A DNA stretch of 64,000 nt from Incurvaria masculella (Eukaryota > Arthropoda > Insecta > Lepidoptera > Incurvariidae), in contig OX335644.1 in NCBI GenBank assembly GCA_946894095.1, positions 17,899,595 to 17,963,594 of the forward strand, written 5' to 3'. Of this stretch, positions 53,744 to 64,000 are shown in pieces. Numbering within the stretch: position 1 is the first letter of the stretch; every line of letters starts with the position of its first letter. The position numbers were made by a program, and so were the translations under genes. Below the pieces are notes generated by a model that was given only the letters and a program-made list of their open reading frames with translations, ran no database searches and was not told the DNA's origin.

Positions 53744-55846
53744 TTATAGGTAAAATATATCTTCTATAAATTCTAAAGGCATTGTTCCCAAAACAGAGGC
53801 TGCGTTCCCCCGCTGGATGGCTAGGCTTATTTTTTGACGGAGGAAGGACGATGCGCGAGGGTCACCCGATGACTCGATGAGTAATTTTCCTAAATCTGTG
53901 GTAAATTTTTTTGCATCTTGGCTCCACACTCCAAGAGTTTCCACAGCAATGGCAACGAATTCAAATTGTAATTTGACCTGTTGGTATTTTTTATTTTTGG
54001 CAGACGCTGCCTTTGCTGCGGCGAAGCCGGCTACCTGACTAGAGCCCTCCACATGACTAGGGGCTAGGGTATCCGCACACGTTGCATCCCAAATCAACGC
54101 TCTCCCTTGCTTCCATGGTAGGAGCGTTATTCCGTCGGGTCTTTTTCCGTCGTCGCGAAAAACTCCGACTGGTTCCAGGAGACTCGGGATATTTGCTGAG
54201 GCCAGAGAGCGTTTAATAATCTGGTTTATGCTTGCGTGGCGGGATAACCTTCCAGCACTCTTGGAGCATGAGAGACCATGATGTCCGAGGTCTCCTACTG
54301 AAGCACCGCAGATGCAAATGTGTGGCTGACAAATTCTGAGGCCAAAGCGAAGGCAAAATGCGATTCGGAGCGATACCTGGTCAAGTATAGTACCGAGGTG
54401 TGGTGAAGGGTAGGCTAGTAGCCAAGCTCCAGACTCCGCTTCTGATGCCGCCAGAATACGCGCGCGGTCGGTGATGGAACCATCCAGGAGGAGAGCACTC
54501 AATGATTTTTGAATTAGGGGAACATCCCAACCCTTTTGAAATCTTGGTTGGTCCGGCATCGGTTCATCCGGACACCGCTCCTTCCATTCCCTTATGGCTT
54601 CGTCCCCACTCACGACCCCGAAATTATTTAGGATATTACCGACGAGGTCTTGAGTACTATGAACCGAAGACAGAAAGGCTGGAAGGGCAACGTCTTTCAT
54701 GAGCCGAATACCGGAGCCGCTGTATTTAACCGGGAATGTTATTTGGGTCCATCCTTTATCATCTGGAGGCAATATATTCAAAATGTTACAAATACTTAAT
54801 TTTAAACAATCATCTAAAGCATAAATTTTTTCTATACATTTCCAAATAGGACAAGACCTTAGTAAATACGTAAATTTCGGAATGTAAAAACAGTTTTTTA
54901 AAATATGTAAAGCCATATGAGGATTAATATTTGATAAACGATCGCTAAGTGAAACAAAACATTTTTCATGTTTGGACATTACTGCATCGATAGACTCATC
55001 TAGAACTGGGGAACCAAGTAAAATTAATTCGTTGCTTGAAATTATACGAATTCTGGGTGCGATTTGTTCTATGTGTTTCAAAATTTCATGTTTTCTTTCG
55101 ACTGATACCGAAGGGCAGAAGTAAATTTCACATTTTTGTAAGTTAAGCTCCAAACCAATAGTATGAAATTTGGTTTTTAGGTCTATTAGGTCCTTTAAAA
55201 CTGTATCAGAACTACCACCCAGGACGCCATCATCTAAATACCACAAGTTGAGCTCAGAATGTAGATTTTCAATTATCGGATGAATGCTCAGGCTGAAGAT
55301 CGCGGGGCCCAGTGGGTCGCCCTGCTGACATCCGGCTGCAGAAGGGATAGGCTCGTAGTCTTTATAAAATAGATGAGTCGGGGATGAATAGCATTGATAC
55401 AAGTATGGATATAGGGTGGGAATGTTGATCATAGCTTCGCTTAGCATACAAGCTCGATAGATGGAGTTAAAGGCGTTTCTGATGTCCAATTTTACCAAAA
55501 TTTCAGTGTTTGGGTTTTTATTTTCTAAGTATGTTCGAGCTGAATGTACTACTGCTTCACAGCCTGCTTTTGTACCGAAACCCATTTGTTTAGGCCGGAA
55601 TTTATTGCCTAGGGATTCCATTACTGATCTGCATGCTATTTTCGAAACGATTCTTCGAAGTGTTGACCCTATTGCTATTGGTCGTAGGCCTCCATCTTTC
55701 TTTTTTAAAGCGTAAAGAGATGCTCCGTACAAAAATGGGGTAAATTCTGGATTGACTTTACCGGCCAGCATAGTGTTAGATAATCTTGTTAAATTGCTTA
55801 ATAGATTTTTAGCTGCCGAGCCATTTGGGATATATGTAGGATGTTA
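53744..55846 (-). mobile_element. Non-LTR retrotransposon ORF: reverse transcriptase plus restriction-like endonuclease
   Basis: 675-codon open frame from ATG 55771; the same frame runs 24 codons further to TAA 55846-55844. RT motifs in order: LRPIAIGSTLRRIVSK (about 29-44), VKLDIRNAFNS (93-103, Asp 96), CQQGDPLGPAIFSL (148-161), NLWYLDDGVLGG (175-186, catalytic DD 180-181). The C-terminal part has C486-x-C488-x8-H497-x4-C502 followed by R-P-D546 and W-D562. This is the CCHC plus PD..D layout of the endonuclease in R2/R4/NeSL-type LINEs. The N-terminal DNA-binding part is absent. After TAA come AT-rich sequence and AATAAA (53690 area). An unbroken frame suggests recent insertion. Confidence 0.8.
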
Positions 55847-56019
55847 TATTTAGTATTGTCTTTATTTCCGCGGCAAGTAAAATATAGGTTGCCCATAGAC
55901 AACTGTCTATGGATGAAGAAAGAAAAATATGAAAAAGCCAATCAAGAGAGGACACACTAGGAGTCTCAAATTTAGAAACGTTGCCATGGGAACGTGACAA
56001 GTTTGGAACATTCCGGAAA

Positions 56020-56575
56020 ATAAAAATAAAAACAGGAGAATATCACTGAACTGAAAATGAAAATATTGGGTTCAGTTCGACTCCCGCGCCCGTACAGACC
56101 AGAGCTCCGTTGAGAGCTTTTATCGCGTTTTTGCAGCGCCATCTTGAAGGAATCCCCACCAATCGGAATGGTGTGAGGATCTCGCCTCTGGCCTTCGACG
56201 CAGCTGCACCCTGAGGGAAGTCCTCCCGCGAGTGTCCGCCGTATCCTCGACACCAAGTGGTGTGCGAGTCAGATCACGCGGCCCGTGAAAGACCTTATGA
56301 CTCTTTGATCAGGTTCTCATAAGAGACCAAGTGTAGAGGCTGTGCAGTTTATTCCGGTGGTGTTTGGAGTCAGCCAGTTGATGAGAGCGGAGTTGGAGCA
56401 GGGAGCCTGTAGCCGTCCGACCAGTTCCAGTTTCATCTGAGGAGCGGGACGAAGACCCTACAAACGAGACCGGTGGTAGGACTAGAGCTTCATCGGTATG
56501 TCGCATCAGCCTAACAGTTTTACACTTCTGTTTGTGCAATAATAAACTTCAATAAACATCACTTCACCTTCATGC
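56020..56575 (+). mobile_element. Possible solo LTR
   Basis: Starts near TGACAAGTTTGGAACATTCC. Has a GC-rich middle (CCGCGAGTGTCCGCCG), then GTGCAATAATAAACTTCAAT and AAACATCACTTCACC (two poly-A signals) near 56540-56570. The general build fits a retroelement LTR R-U5 end. No primer-binding site, TSD or second copy seen; class undetermined. Confidence 0.25.
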
Positions 56576-57299
56576 TGTGTGTTTGAATATTTCCTCAAAA
56601 GTCCTCTCAAAGGGAGTTAGATATTTCTGAAGAAATGTGCTACTAGTAGCTCGACTCTTTGCACTACCTAGCTCTTAGATTAGAATGATCTCACAAGTTC
56701 CACTATTTGTTGTATTCGTATTTAACTGATTGTTGTGTTCACCACTGCAGCGTAGGTGCAGGGTGGGGTGCATGACAAACCCTGGTTAGGGTAGATTAAT
56801 TATAAAGTTATATATATCCGTCCTTTGTTTTCGCCTGAAGAAGAAATAAAATAGATTTATAATAACCATAACTGTATACTAACCAGCGATAGTTAACCAC
56901 TCCAGCCTTACCTACAGTTTTAAAGTTCTTATTTCTTGGGAGTTTTAGCAGAAATAGCAACAAAAGACCACAGTTCCATCTTAATGAATGCACAAACCCC
57001 TTGAGAAATATCTCTTAGTTTAAACCAGTAGTACTCGTTGCGATAGATTGGGAAGATATATTTCTCAAGAATTCGGTTAGGAGATGACACGGAGAACTAC
57101 GTGGGAGGTGAAATCATAGATAAAAATTGTAAAAGGCATTAATATTGGTCAACTGGTAAATTTGCAAGTGGTTTTAGTCTACATGCGTATGGAGGTGGCC
57201 GAGAAGCACATGGTGGCATATTAAGATTTATTTGCACATACACATTGCAGACCAATACAATTTGTTTACGGTTCAATGGTTTTCTAACGGTTTTCTTAC

Positions 57300-57484
57300 C
57301 AAGTTGATGGTGACAATGAGTTCGTACTGCTGGTGCTTGTGGCCCTTCTTCTTCTTGCCAGCGGGGGCCTTCACCGCGGCGGCTGCGGCGGCGGCGGCGG
57401 CGGCCTTGGGCGGGGCGGTCTTCGCCTGGCCCTTCTGAGCTGAAGGCTTCACGGGCGTCTTGGGACCGCCCTTTGATTGACCAC
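57300..57484 (-). CDS. Lys/Ala-rich protein, exon (61 codons)
   Basis: Acceptor AAATTTACAG, donor CTTG/GTAAGA. The frame encodes GQSKGGPKTPVKPSAQKGQA, ten consecutive Ala, VKAPAGKKKKGHKHQQYEL, IVTINL. It joins in phase with the exon at 57925-58009 (a split Gly codon) and leaves phase 0. Low-complexity, basic and probably disordered. Not recognised; nuclear or ribosome-associated basic tails look like this but the HQQYELIVTINL part has no assigned family. The next exon must lie below 57299. Confidence 0.6.
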
Positions 57485-57573
57485 CTGTAAATTGGTCGGA
57501 TTTTGCAAAACAATCGGATTCAAGCGGTGCACACCTTTCGTCCACCAAAATGGAATGGAATGAATACCGCGGC

Positions 57574-57885
57574 TACTGTCATGATATTAAACCATCACGC
57601 CATATAGGAACTAGGTACGTTTCTTATGTAACTAGACATGGATGGATAATACCACATCCAGAGTCGTGCAGGCCTATTCCTGGAATTCCGTAATCAGGAA
57701 AAGGAATTCTGAGTCTAGAAAACCACTTGTATAGCGGTTTTGAGGCGATTTTTTCAAATGCTCCGGAATATTTTTGTCAATACAAACGCTTAGAAAACCG
57801 CTATGGTTTCCTGATTCCTGATTACGGAATTCCAGGAATAGGTCTGCTGATGTTAGTCCAGCACACCGCACACAGCAAATTACCC
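57574..57885 (-). mobile_element. SINE 3'-end pieces split by a MITE
   Basis: 57574-57618 (GATATTAAACCATCACGCC, GGAACTAGGTA) is one truncated piece. 57619-57671 (TGTAACTAGACATGGATGG) and 57844-57885 (CTGATGTTAGTCCAGCACACC) are two halves of another, separated by the MITE 57672-57843. Confidence 0.55.
57672..57843. mobile_element. MITE, second full copy of the 50530 family
   Basis: GCCTATTCCTGGAATTCCG and CGGAATTCCAGGAATAGG are inverted ends. GAGTCTAGAAAACCACTTGT, CTCCGGAATATTTTTGTC and TTAGAAAACCGCT match 50530-50729. Confidence 0.8.
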
Positions 57886-57924
57886 ACAAAGTGCATGAAA
57901 TGTAATAAAGTATATTTTACCAAC

Positions 57925-58009
57925 CTTTCTGACAGGGAGTTGCAGCTTTCTGGCCAGCGGCGTTTTTCTGGTTGACATGCCCCCCGCCATCCGCTGGCTT
58001 GTTCCGCGC
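57925..58009 (-). CDS. Lys/Ala-rich protein, preceding exon (28 codons)
   Basis: Acceptor TTGTTTGTGCGCAG, donor AAAG/GTTGGT. Encodes ARNKPADGGGHVNQKNAAGQ and KAATPCQK. Enters in phase 0, so an upstream exon lies above 58010. Same basic, Gly/Ala/Lys-rich style as the next exon; the intron holds a MITE and SINE pieces. Confidence 0.55.
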
Positions 58010-58029
58010 CTGCGCACAAACAACTCACG

Positions 58030-61000
58030 TCACGCTATGAACATCCCATTCCAGGCTTGTATAAAGAATACAATTAATATGCTACGATCATTACTTCATT
58101 ATTCATAACTTAAGAACTATTTCAGCGTTATCTTTTGTGTCATGCGTCAGCAATTATTAAACGAAGAATCGGAGTCCTGTCAAAATGCTCAGTGTTACCC
58201 ATTGTCGCTATTGAACAGGAGATGTATACTTTAGCTGATGATATGCTTTATTTTCTTGCATTAAATCCTATAGAATTAAACATATGTGTGTGTTACGTAG
58301 GTCCAGGAACGGTTACGTTTGCAGATCGATATTTGTTACGTAAATTTTCATTATACCTAAAATTGTGAATGTCAAAATTTAAAGGTTGAATAAATGGTGC
58401 CCTCAAAGCGAACTGAAAGTATGCCACAAGGCTCTATCTTCACCCCATCATTCTTTATTATATGAATAATCTAAACATTCGGTAATGAGTATTTACAATC
58501 GAAACAAACTGTTAGAACCAATGATTAAAACAATGAATTTGGTTATTTTTTTTAGATAATCGAGATTGAATAATAGATATTATAATCATGCATTCGGCTT
58601 AGATCGAACCATATTCGTTTCTGCTTTAAGACAGTTTAGTAGTTTTCTAAATATCTTTATCGTATACTTCGAAACCGTTCTAGTAATTTTTCGTATTTTG
58701 CCAGTTAGGTTGTGAGATGTCCATAAATAGGTATTCAATCAGGCTAAAACCCGAGCGAACAACGTGGCCTCACGAACGTTGTAAGAGGTTATATTTGCTT
58801 GAACAGCGGCGTGAATATGTGGAACTTAGCGATGCTAAATTGTGCTTTAAGCAGACGACATATTTTATAGCTACAACGAGCAATAAAACAGCTCTTTTAT
58901 CATGACTGAAGCTAATTTTGACATGACGTATAATCTGGCTCAGCAAAATTATAAAGTTTGCTTAACAAACTAAATGCGTAAAACTCAGTCTGTACACATA
59001 ACGACAAGGAATTATTTTAACGGGGATTTACAATAAACAAAATACTAAGGGCCGAGTGCACGAAAGGACAAAAAATTAAAATCAACATCAATGTACGATT
59101 AAACACGTCACTTTGTATAGACAGTATGGAAAGAACTCTATGCGGTTCACTAAAAGTGACGTGTTTGAACATTGATTAACTCTGCCGTCTCTTCGTGCAA
59201 CCGGGGCTAAGAATCAATTACACGCATCAATACTTTACATGAGAGACTAAAGAAAGCGTAAAAGCCTTGATCGAAGCCTTAAAATTTGGAATTATCTTCA
59301 CACATATTTAACTTCCACAAGAAATCCAACAAGAGTTGAATGAGGGAAATTCCTGCTTAAGGAAGTCGTGAGACATTGCATAGCAATGCCTAGTTATACT
59401 CGTAGATGTCAATGAAGCATTTGAATTCTTCCAAAACAAAATAATACGTTATTTTTCTAACCTAATGTTCTATTTTAGTGTGGTCATATTGGAGCCAGAA
59501 CTGAGACAGTCCAGGCGTGCCGTGACGCGTCGTCATTTTTCCATCAGCTTTACGATCTTGGCCTTCCTCGGTAGAGACAGCTTTATTATATGCAGACAGA
59601 TTTCAGGACTATTCCCCTGAATAGTGATGGGACTTTATTCCGAGCCGCTTAGCAACAGATTACCGAAAAGGTTTCACAAATGTTTATGATATATAAAGGG
59701 GGTGTTTGCGTAAAAGTAGATGGCTTGAAGAAATTATTATTCAATGTGTCATATATCTACTTTAAACACTAATACTAAAAAGTTAATAATCAAATAAAAA
59801 AAACCATTAATTTCTACAACAATGTAGTAATAAATGTCAAAGTACAAAGATACCTAGTACAATGAAAATTGGCAAATTGTCAGATAATAATAAATTTAAT
59901 TGCTTCATTTCTTAAGGGTATAATAGAGTTAAATATATTTGTGTCCTCCAACGCATCTTTAATGGTGTAATAACTTTTTTCATCTTACCATAATTTTATT
60001 TTTCATACCTTATTTTAAACTACCTACTATTTTCTACTCTTATTTTAATTCTTTCATTATTTTCTTTTAGTTTTCTACTATGTAAATGAAGTTTGTTGCA
60101 CAAAATAATACTATTAGCTGAAAAGCTCTTGGATACTTTTATGTAAGTTACAAAATTACATCTGTATTGGCGAGCAATCTTAGCAGCTGTGTTTTTAATA
60201 TTTCAAAATAATTACAAAATTACTTGGAATTGATTAGATAATTGTTAGGATGTGTGATAAATTTGCAATTTATAATTAAAAGATAACTATTCGACGAATT
60301 TATTTACGCTTCTGCTTATCCATCCGATAAAGTAAGTCAATATATTTATTAGTAAAATTATAGTCAGATAATTGTGATAGAAGACATAATTCTCCGGCAA
60401 TGACTATCCGTCTTTTGATATACGTGAATTTGTACTATCAGTCCGATAAGTACTATCTGAGGATTGAAAAATCTGCCCTCAATAGAGTAATATAGGAACC
60501 GCTTTTTGACATTTGGCGCTGAATCCATGCTAACGAGATTTAAAGAGTGTGCTATACATTGTACAAACTATAATAGCTCGTTCATTTGCATAACTCTGTA
60601 TTAGACTCTTGTAATAATATATATGAGCATATTTTGCTGGTCATATTAGATCCGTTGTCGTTATATCGCCCACAACGTTTTCGCACACTATCTTTTCGTC
60701 AACTTCAATAAATCAATAATGCTTTGCTATTTCCAGTTTCTGTTATAATTATATTTCGAATTATCTGGATCATTTGTTTTCCATGTGAGATACATCTGGA
60801 GTGCAATCAAACAAGGTGTTTTGTGAAATAATAATTTTTTTTCAAACATATTATTTATTTATTATTTTGGCGCTCCCTAAAACTGCCGCCCGGGTGCCCT
60901 GGTTTGTCCCCCCCCCCCCCTGCAAATCCGGGGCTGAGAACTAGGTATAACTCTAACTCAAACACTGTATCTTATCCCTGTCGTTCAACTTCCGTATACA

Positions 61001-61690
61001 CTGACTGGCGGCCGACAGTCCATAGCGAGTGCCACCTATGTGTGACGATTTTATATTATTTTAATGAAGATTTTTTTTTAGGTTTGTTAATCCATTGGGT
61101 TAATATTTTACGCAGATAGTCTACAAAGATAGTTGAAAAACTTGGACATTAACTAGAGTAAATGTACATTAAATAATGAAGACAGAAAAGGACAACACCC
61201 ATAGCCGTTGGACGGCTCGCAATGCTCCGCGCGGCGTATTGTTCTATTTGCTTCTACTAAATATTTCATATTTGTATGATACGATCACTATAGTAACACA
61301 AAAATGTTTTGGAATCTGCAATGAATTGCTTATTTTTCAGTGTTATGTATGCACCAAAGCAAGTAGGATCTATGCACATTAAACATATATTTCCTAAACA
61401 CATGCTTGCCATTAGAATGTAATGTCAAAGTGACAGATGACACACAGCTGTCCGTTGCTAGTCAAATAATTTTAGGTACTGATAGTTTGTCAGTTTACCA
61501 GTCAAATGAATAATGCAGAATTAATTTGATTTAATTTCCTTAATTTTTAATCATGTTTTTTACCGTAACACAAATTCCAACCAGTTGCTTATAAATTACC
61601 GGCCGGTTTTATTCCCGGAAATCAATAATAATAAAAAATGAAAGTTTATTTTTATTAAAAAAATAATTTAATTATTTCATTTAAGGATAC
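58030..61690. other. AT-rich stretch with few features
   Basis: Apart from the MITE at 59045-59211 and poly-C near 60908, no exon, RNA gene or repeat end recognised. Upstream exons of the Lys/Ala-rich gene should lie here or further right but were not found. Confidence 0.4.
59045..59211. mobile_element. MITE, third copy of the TTAGCCCCGATTGCACGAAG family
   Basis: CTAAGGGCCGAGTGCACGAAA and GTCTCTTCGTGCAACCGGGGC are the inverted ends; orientation opposite to 42360-42535. Confidence 0.8.
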
Positions 61691-61702
61691 CTCCTCTGTT
61701 CT

Positions 61703-62072
61703 TCAGCTCGTGGTGTAAGGAATTATGGGTTTTAATCCTCGCCCCGGTCATGTACCACTTTATTTTTCTGTCTGAATTGGATAGGTGCATTTTGTTACGA
61801 ATGCGAGCTGTTCCATAGCTTGGAACTCTGGAAAACTGTCGGTCCCCTTCCCCTACTAGGTGGTCGGGTTGATCCCGTCCGGGTTGGTACCACTGTATTG
61901 GATGAAACTATGGTTGAACGGCAATGCAAAATTGTCCGCCTTTTCTATTCAGTTTAGTGGAGCCGTGCTTTTAAAGGGAAGGTCCTGGCATGGCATCTAA
62001 TTCCTTCGGAAATGTTATGTATCGGGCTAATATCACAACGGCAGTTGTGTGGTATTAGCCATCCATGTCAGT
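61703..62072 (+). mobile_element. SINE, nearly complete, tRNA-headed
   Basis: CAGCTCGTGGTGTAAGG (weak A box), ATGGGTTTTAATCCTCG (B box), body through GTCCCCTTCCCCTACTAGG and CCTGGCATGGCATCTAATTC, tail GGTATTAGCCATCCATGTC. The A-tail is lost. Confidence 0.75.
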
Positions 62073-62488
62073 TGAACATGTCAATGTACTAAGAAATATC
62101 GAAATCTTGTTTTTTGCTATCCCGAATGTTATAAAATTCATAATCCAAAATAACTCGTTATCATATGATTTGATTTAAATCAAATCACATCTTTAATGTT
62201 TATACTGACATCGTTTCTTTCTGAAGTGACATACCCTGAAAAATTAATCACCTTGCTCTAAGATTTAAAAAATACAAGAAATCCTTTAATTTAAAATTAG
62301 GGCAGTGAAGAGTATGCTGGCTTTACAATTAATTCGCGCCCCTAAAAAGTTTTCTGCACCACACACCATTACTTCCAGGATTAGTGTAGTCTAAAAATTA
62401 TTTCGGTTCAAATCATAGTCTTAATATATTACTAGCATTACTTTTACATATCACTGGTTCAAATGAAAATAAACCAACTGAATTCAAA

Positions 62489-62580
62489 CTATATAAGTGG
62501 AAAGTTCGCCGCAGCGAGGCGGCACTCGGCGCGGGGAACGACGCGCTAAAGCGATCCGGTGTCGAGCAAGAGACATGTCC
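62489..62580 (+). promoter_or_regulatory. Candidate promoter (TATA plus GC-rich leader)
   Basis: CTATATAAG at about 62489-62497 is followed by GC-rich TTCGCCGCAGCGAGGCGGC and GGCGCGGGGAACGACGCG. ATG at 62574 gives only six codons (MSGVRR) before a stop, with no clear donor, so the gene is unidentified. Confidence 0.3.
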
Positions 62581-62617
62581 GGTGTCCGTCGCTAATCAGA
62601 ACACAGTGTCGATACTT

Positions 62618-62975
62618 AGGGCCTTTTTCACCTACTGCTGATTTGCTTTGTCGCCACATATTAACGGCCTTTCTTACGCCCGGTTCCACCACCTCCAGCT
62701 ACAAAAATCCCAAAGTTATCTTTCAGTTACATCATACAAATATTGCATGTAGCCGAAAGTTAACTATCGGATTTCAGGTAACTGGAGGTGGTGAAAACAG
62801 GGGTTAACAGCTTGCAATCAATACCAGTACGAGGTAATCAGCACCTTAGTAATTAAGACCCTTAAAGATGTTTTTTTATTAAAGTGCTGATTATCTTGTA
62901 CTGGTATCGATTGCGAGATGGCAAGAAAGGCCCTTTAATGTGAGGATTAAGCTAATCAGGTGGAAGAGACCCTTA
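62618..62975. mobile_element. Hairpin MITE (AGGGCCTTTTTCACCTACTG), with a nested MITE
   Basis: Outer arms AGGGCCTTTTTCACCTACTG and TCAGGTGGAAGAGACCCTT. Middle arms CACATATTAACGGCCTTTC and GAAAGGCCCTTTAATGTG. Inner arms GCAATCAATACCAGTACGAG and TTGTACTGGTATCGATTGC. Symmetry is broken only by the element at 62679-62803. Half-copy at 17497-17641. Confidence 0.8.
62679..62803. mobile_element. Nested small MITE (CCACCACCTCCAG ends)
   Basis: CCCGGTTCCACCACCTCCAG pairs with CTGGAGGTGGTGAAAACAGGGG; 125 bp; inserted in the left arm of the host MITE. Confidence 0.7.
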
Positions 62976-63886
62976 GGGTCAGAATCAGCACTTGGTGAAA
63001 ATCAAGATACCAAGATATCAAGGAAGTTTAGCTCAATTTATATAATAACATAACTTACAGCTACATCAATCACGTGCTTCTTGAAGAAAAGATAATTCTG
63101 GCATAGTTGAGTTAGTTCTATGTGGCTACAAATTCAAAGAGCTTATCATATGAATCGGAAAAAGGTTTTATACGGACCTAACGAATACGAGGACATGGAG
63201 AGAAATATTAACGCTGTAAAGATTATAATTACTCTTGAAACGAACTAGGTTCTCATCGGGTTTCTGTTATTTTTCAAAACCATTTGTTCCACCACCTTAA
63301 AAAAATATGGAGTCCCTAGAGGCAGATTTGGCCTATAAAGACTCTGCATGCCATCGTAGTTTAGAAATAATGTCAAAGCCTATGATGCAGACTATGCTTA
63401 TTTACTTGATTATTTTATCTACTATCAGTCAATAAATATATGTAGCTACACGTTTTTTTGTTTATAAAAACAGATCTTTATCAAATTAGAGCAAAAACTA
63501 TCTACAAAAATATTTAATTTATGCTGTATTTGGCCCAGAAGTAAACTAGCTGAGTGGTTTTAAAATGATACGCCAACTACGTTTGCATGGGGAGCGTAAT
63601 ATTCGGATGCTCACCTCACCTTAAGTGAAGTGACGGGTTAGTGAATTCCAGCAGCGAGCGAGTAAACGTCGAAAATAGCTCCCGACGCGAGGTGATGAGC
63701 CATTTATCATTATTGACATGTCTCCTCGCACCGCCGCCGCCGTCGCCGCCGATACCGCATAAACCTATCGATGTGCTATTACAGAGAACGCCCACCTCAT
63801 TACCCGTGCTCTGTTTCGTCTGTACATCGTTTCATACAAAATGAACTGATATTTTTATTGTACTCACTAAAACATTTCACATTCCA

Positions 63887-63982
63887 TGAGCGCGACTCCA
63901 ATGTACTAATAACGATTTCAGAAGTGGTCTCATCGGGCAGATGTGTTCCATCTCCCTCTAACTCGCGGAAGTGGTCCATCAT
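63887..63982 (-). CDS. Candidate exon, unidentified
   Basis: ATG ATG at 63982-63977 right after TATTAGTATAG. Encodes MMDHFRELEGDGTHLPDETT then SEIVISTLESRSW. A possible donor (AAT/GTGAAA) lies near 63887. Acidic, protein-like codon pattern, but no family match and no partner exon. Confidence 0.25.
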
Positions 63983-64000
63983 CTATACTAATAATAAATC

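Noticed and set aside
54502..55715. Plus-strand frames within the reverse transcriptase region
   Set aside because: They are antisense shadows of the 675-codon frame.

Overview
The window is AT-rich, intron-rich eukaryotic DNA packed with short non-autonomous repeats. The repeat types (tRNA-headed SINEs, a hairpin-started element ending in AGGGTTCCGT with GGAC runs, many TIR-bearing MITEs) and the midgut-type alkaline phosphatase point to an insect, most probably a moth or butterfly. This rests on family resemblance only. Nothing bacterial or operon-like is present, and gene calls depend on splice sites, phase and protein family resemblance.

Four coding loci are on the minus strand. (1) 1-14973: the 5' part of an alkaline phosphatase gene. 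It has a TATA promoter, a signal-peptide exon (14826-14913), an intact catalytic exon (6372-6655) and the nucleophile-serine exon running off the left edge (1-153). Five further copies of the catalytic exon stand in tandem at 4866-6314; four share one 17-bp frameshifting deletion and the fifth is internally deleted. (2) 33316-47601: a calmodulin-like gene. Five exons encode four canonical EF-hands to a stop codon, and a sixth possible first exon adds 26 residues; the joined frame is 531 nt (176 residues). (3) 57300-58009: two phase-compatible exons of an unidentified Lys/Ala-rich protein, possibly an alternative 5' part of the calmodulin-like gene. (4) 63887-63982: a weak exon candidate. On the plus strand there is a possible signal-peptide exon at 31528-31601.

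The rest is mostly transposon-derived. A 675-codon reverse transcriptase with a C-terminal restriction-like endonuclease is still open at 53744-55846. Decayed non-LTR fragments lie at 222-960, 50110-50800 and 52848-53072, and a dead mariner 3' end at 3690-4018. There are about 17 SINE copies, 9 copies of the AGGGTTCCGT element and about a dozen MITEs, many nested in each other. A 15-copy, 100-bp minisatellite (33485-34990) sits in the last intron of the calmodulin-like gene.

The most unusual items are: SINEs whose head is a tRNA-type A box joined to a 5S-rRNA-derived segment, on a body that elsewhere carries an ordinary tRNA head; the dead tandem exon array with 57-bp introns in the phosphatase gene; and the intact reverse transcriptase ORF lying between the Lys/Ala-rich exons and the calmodulin-like exons.
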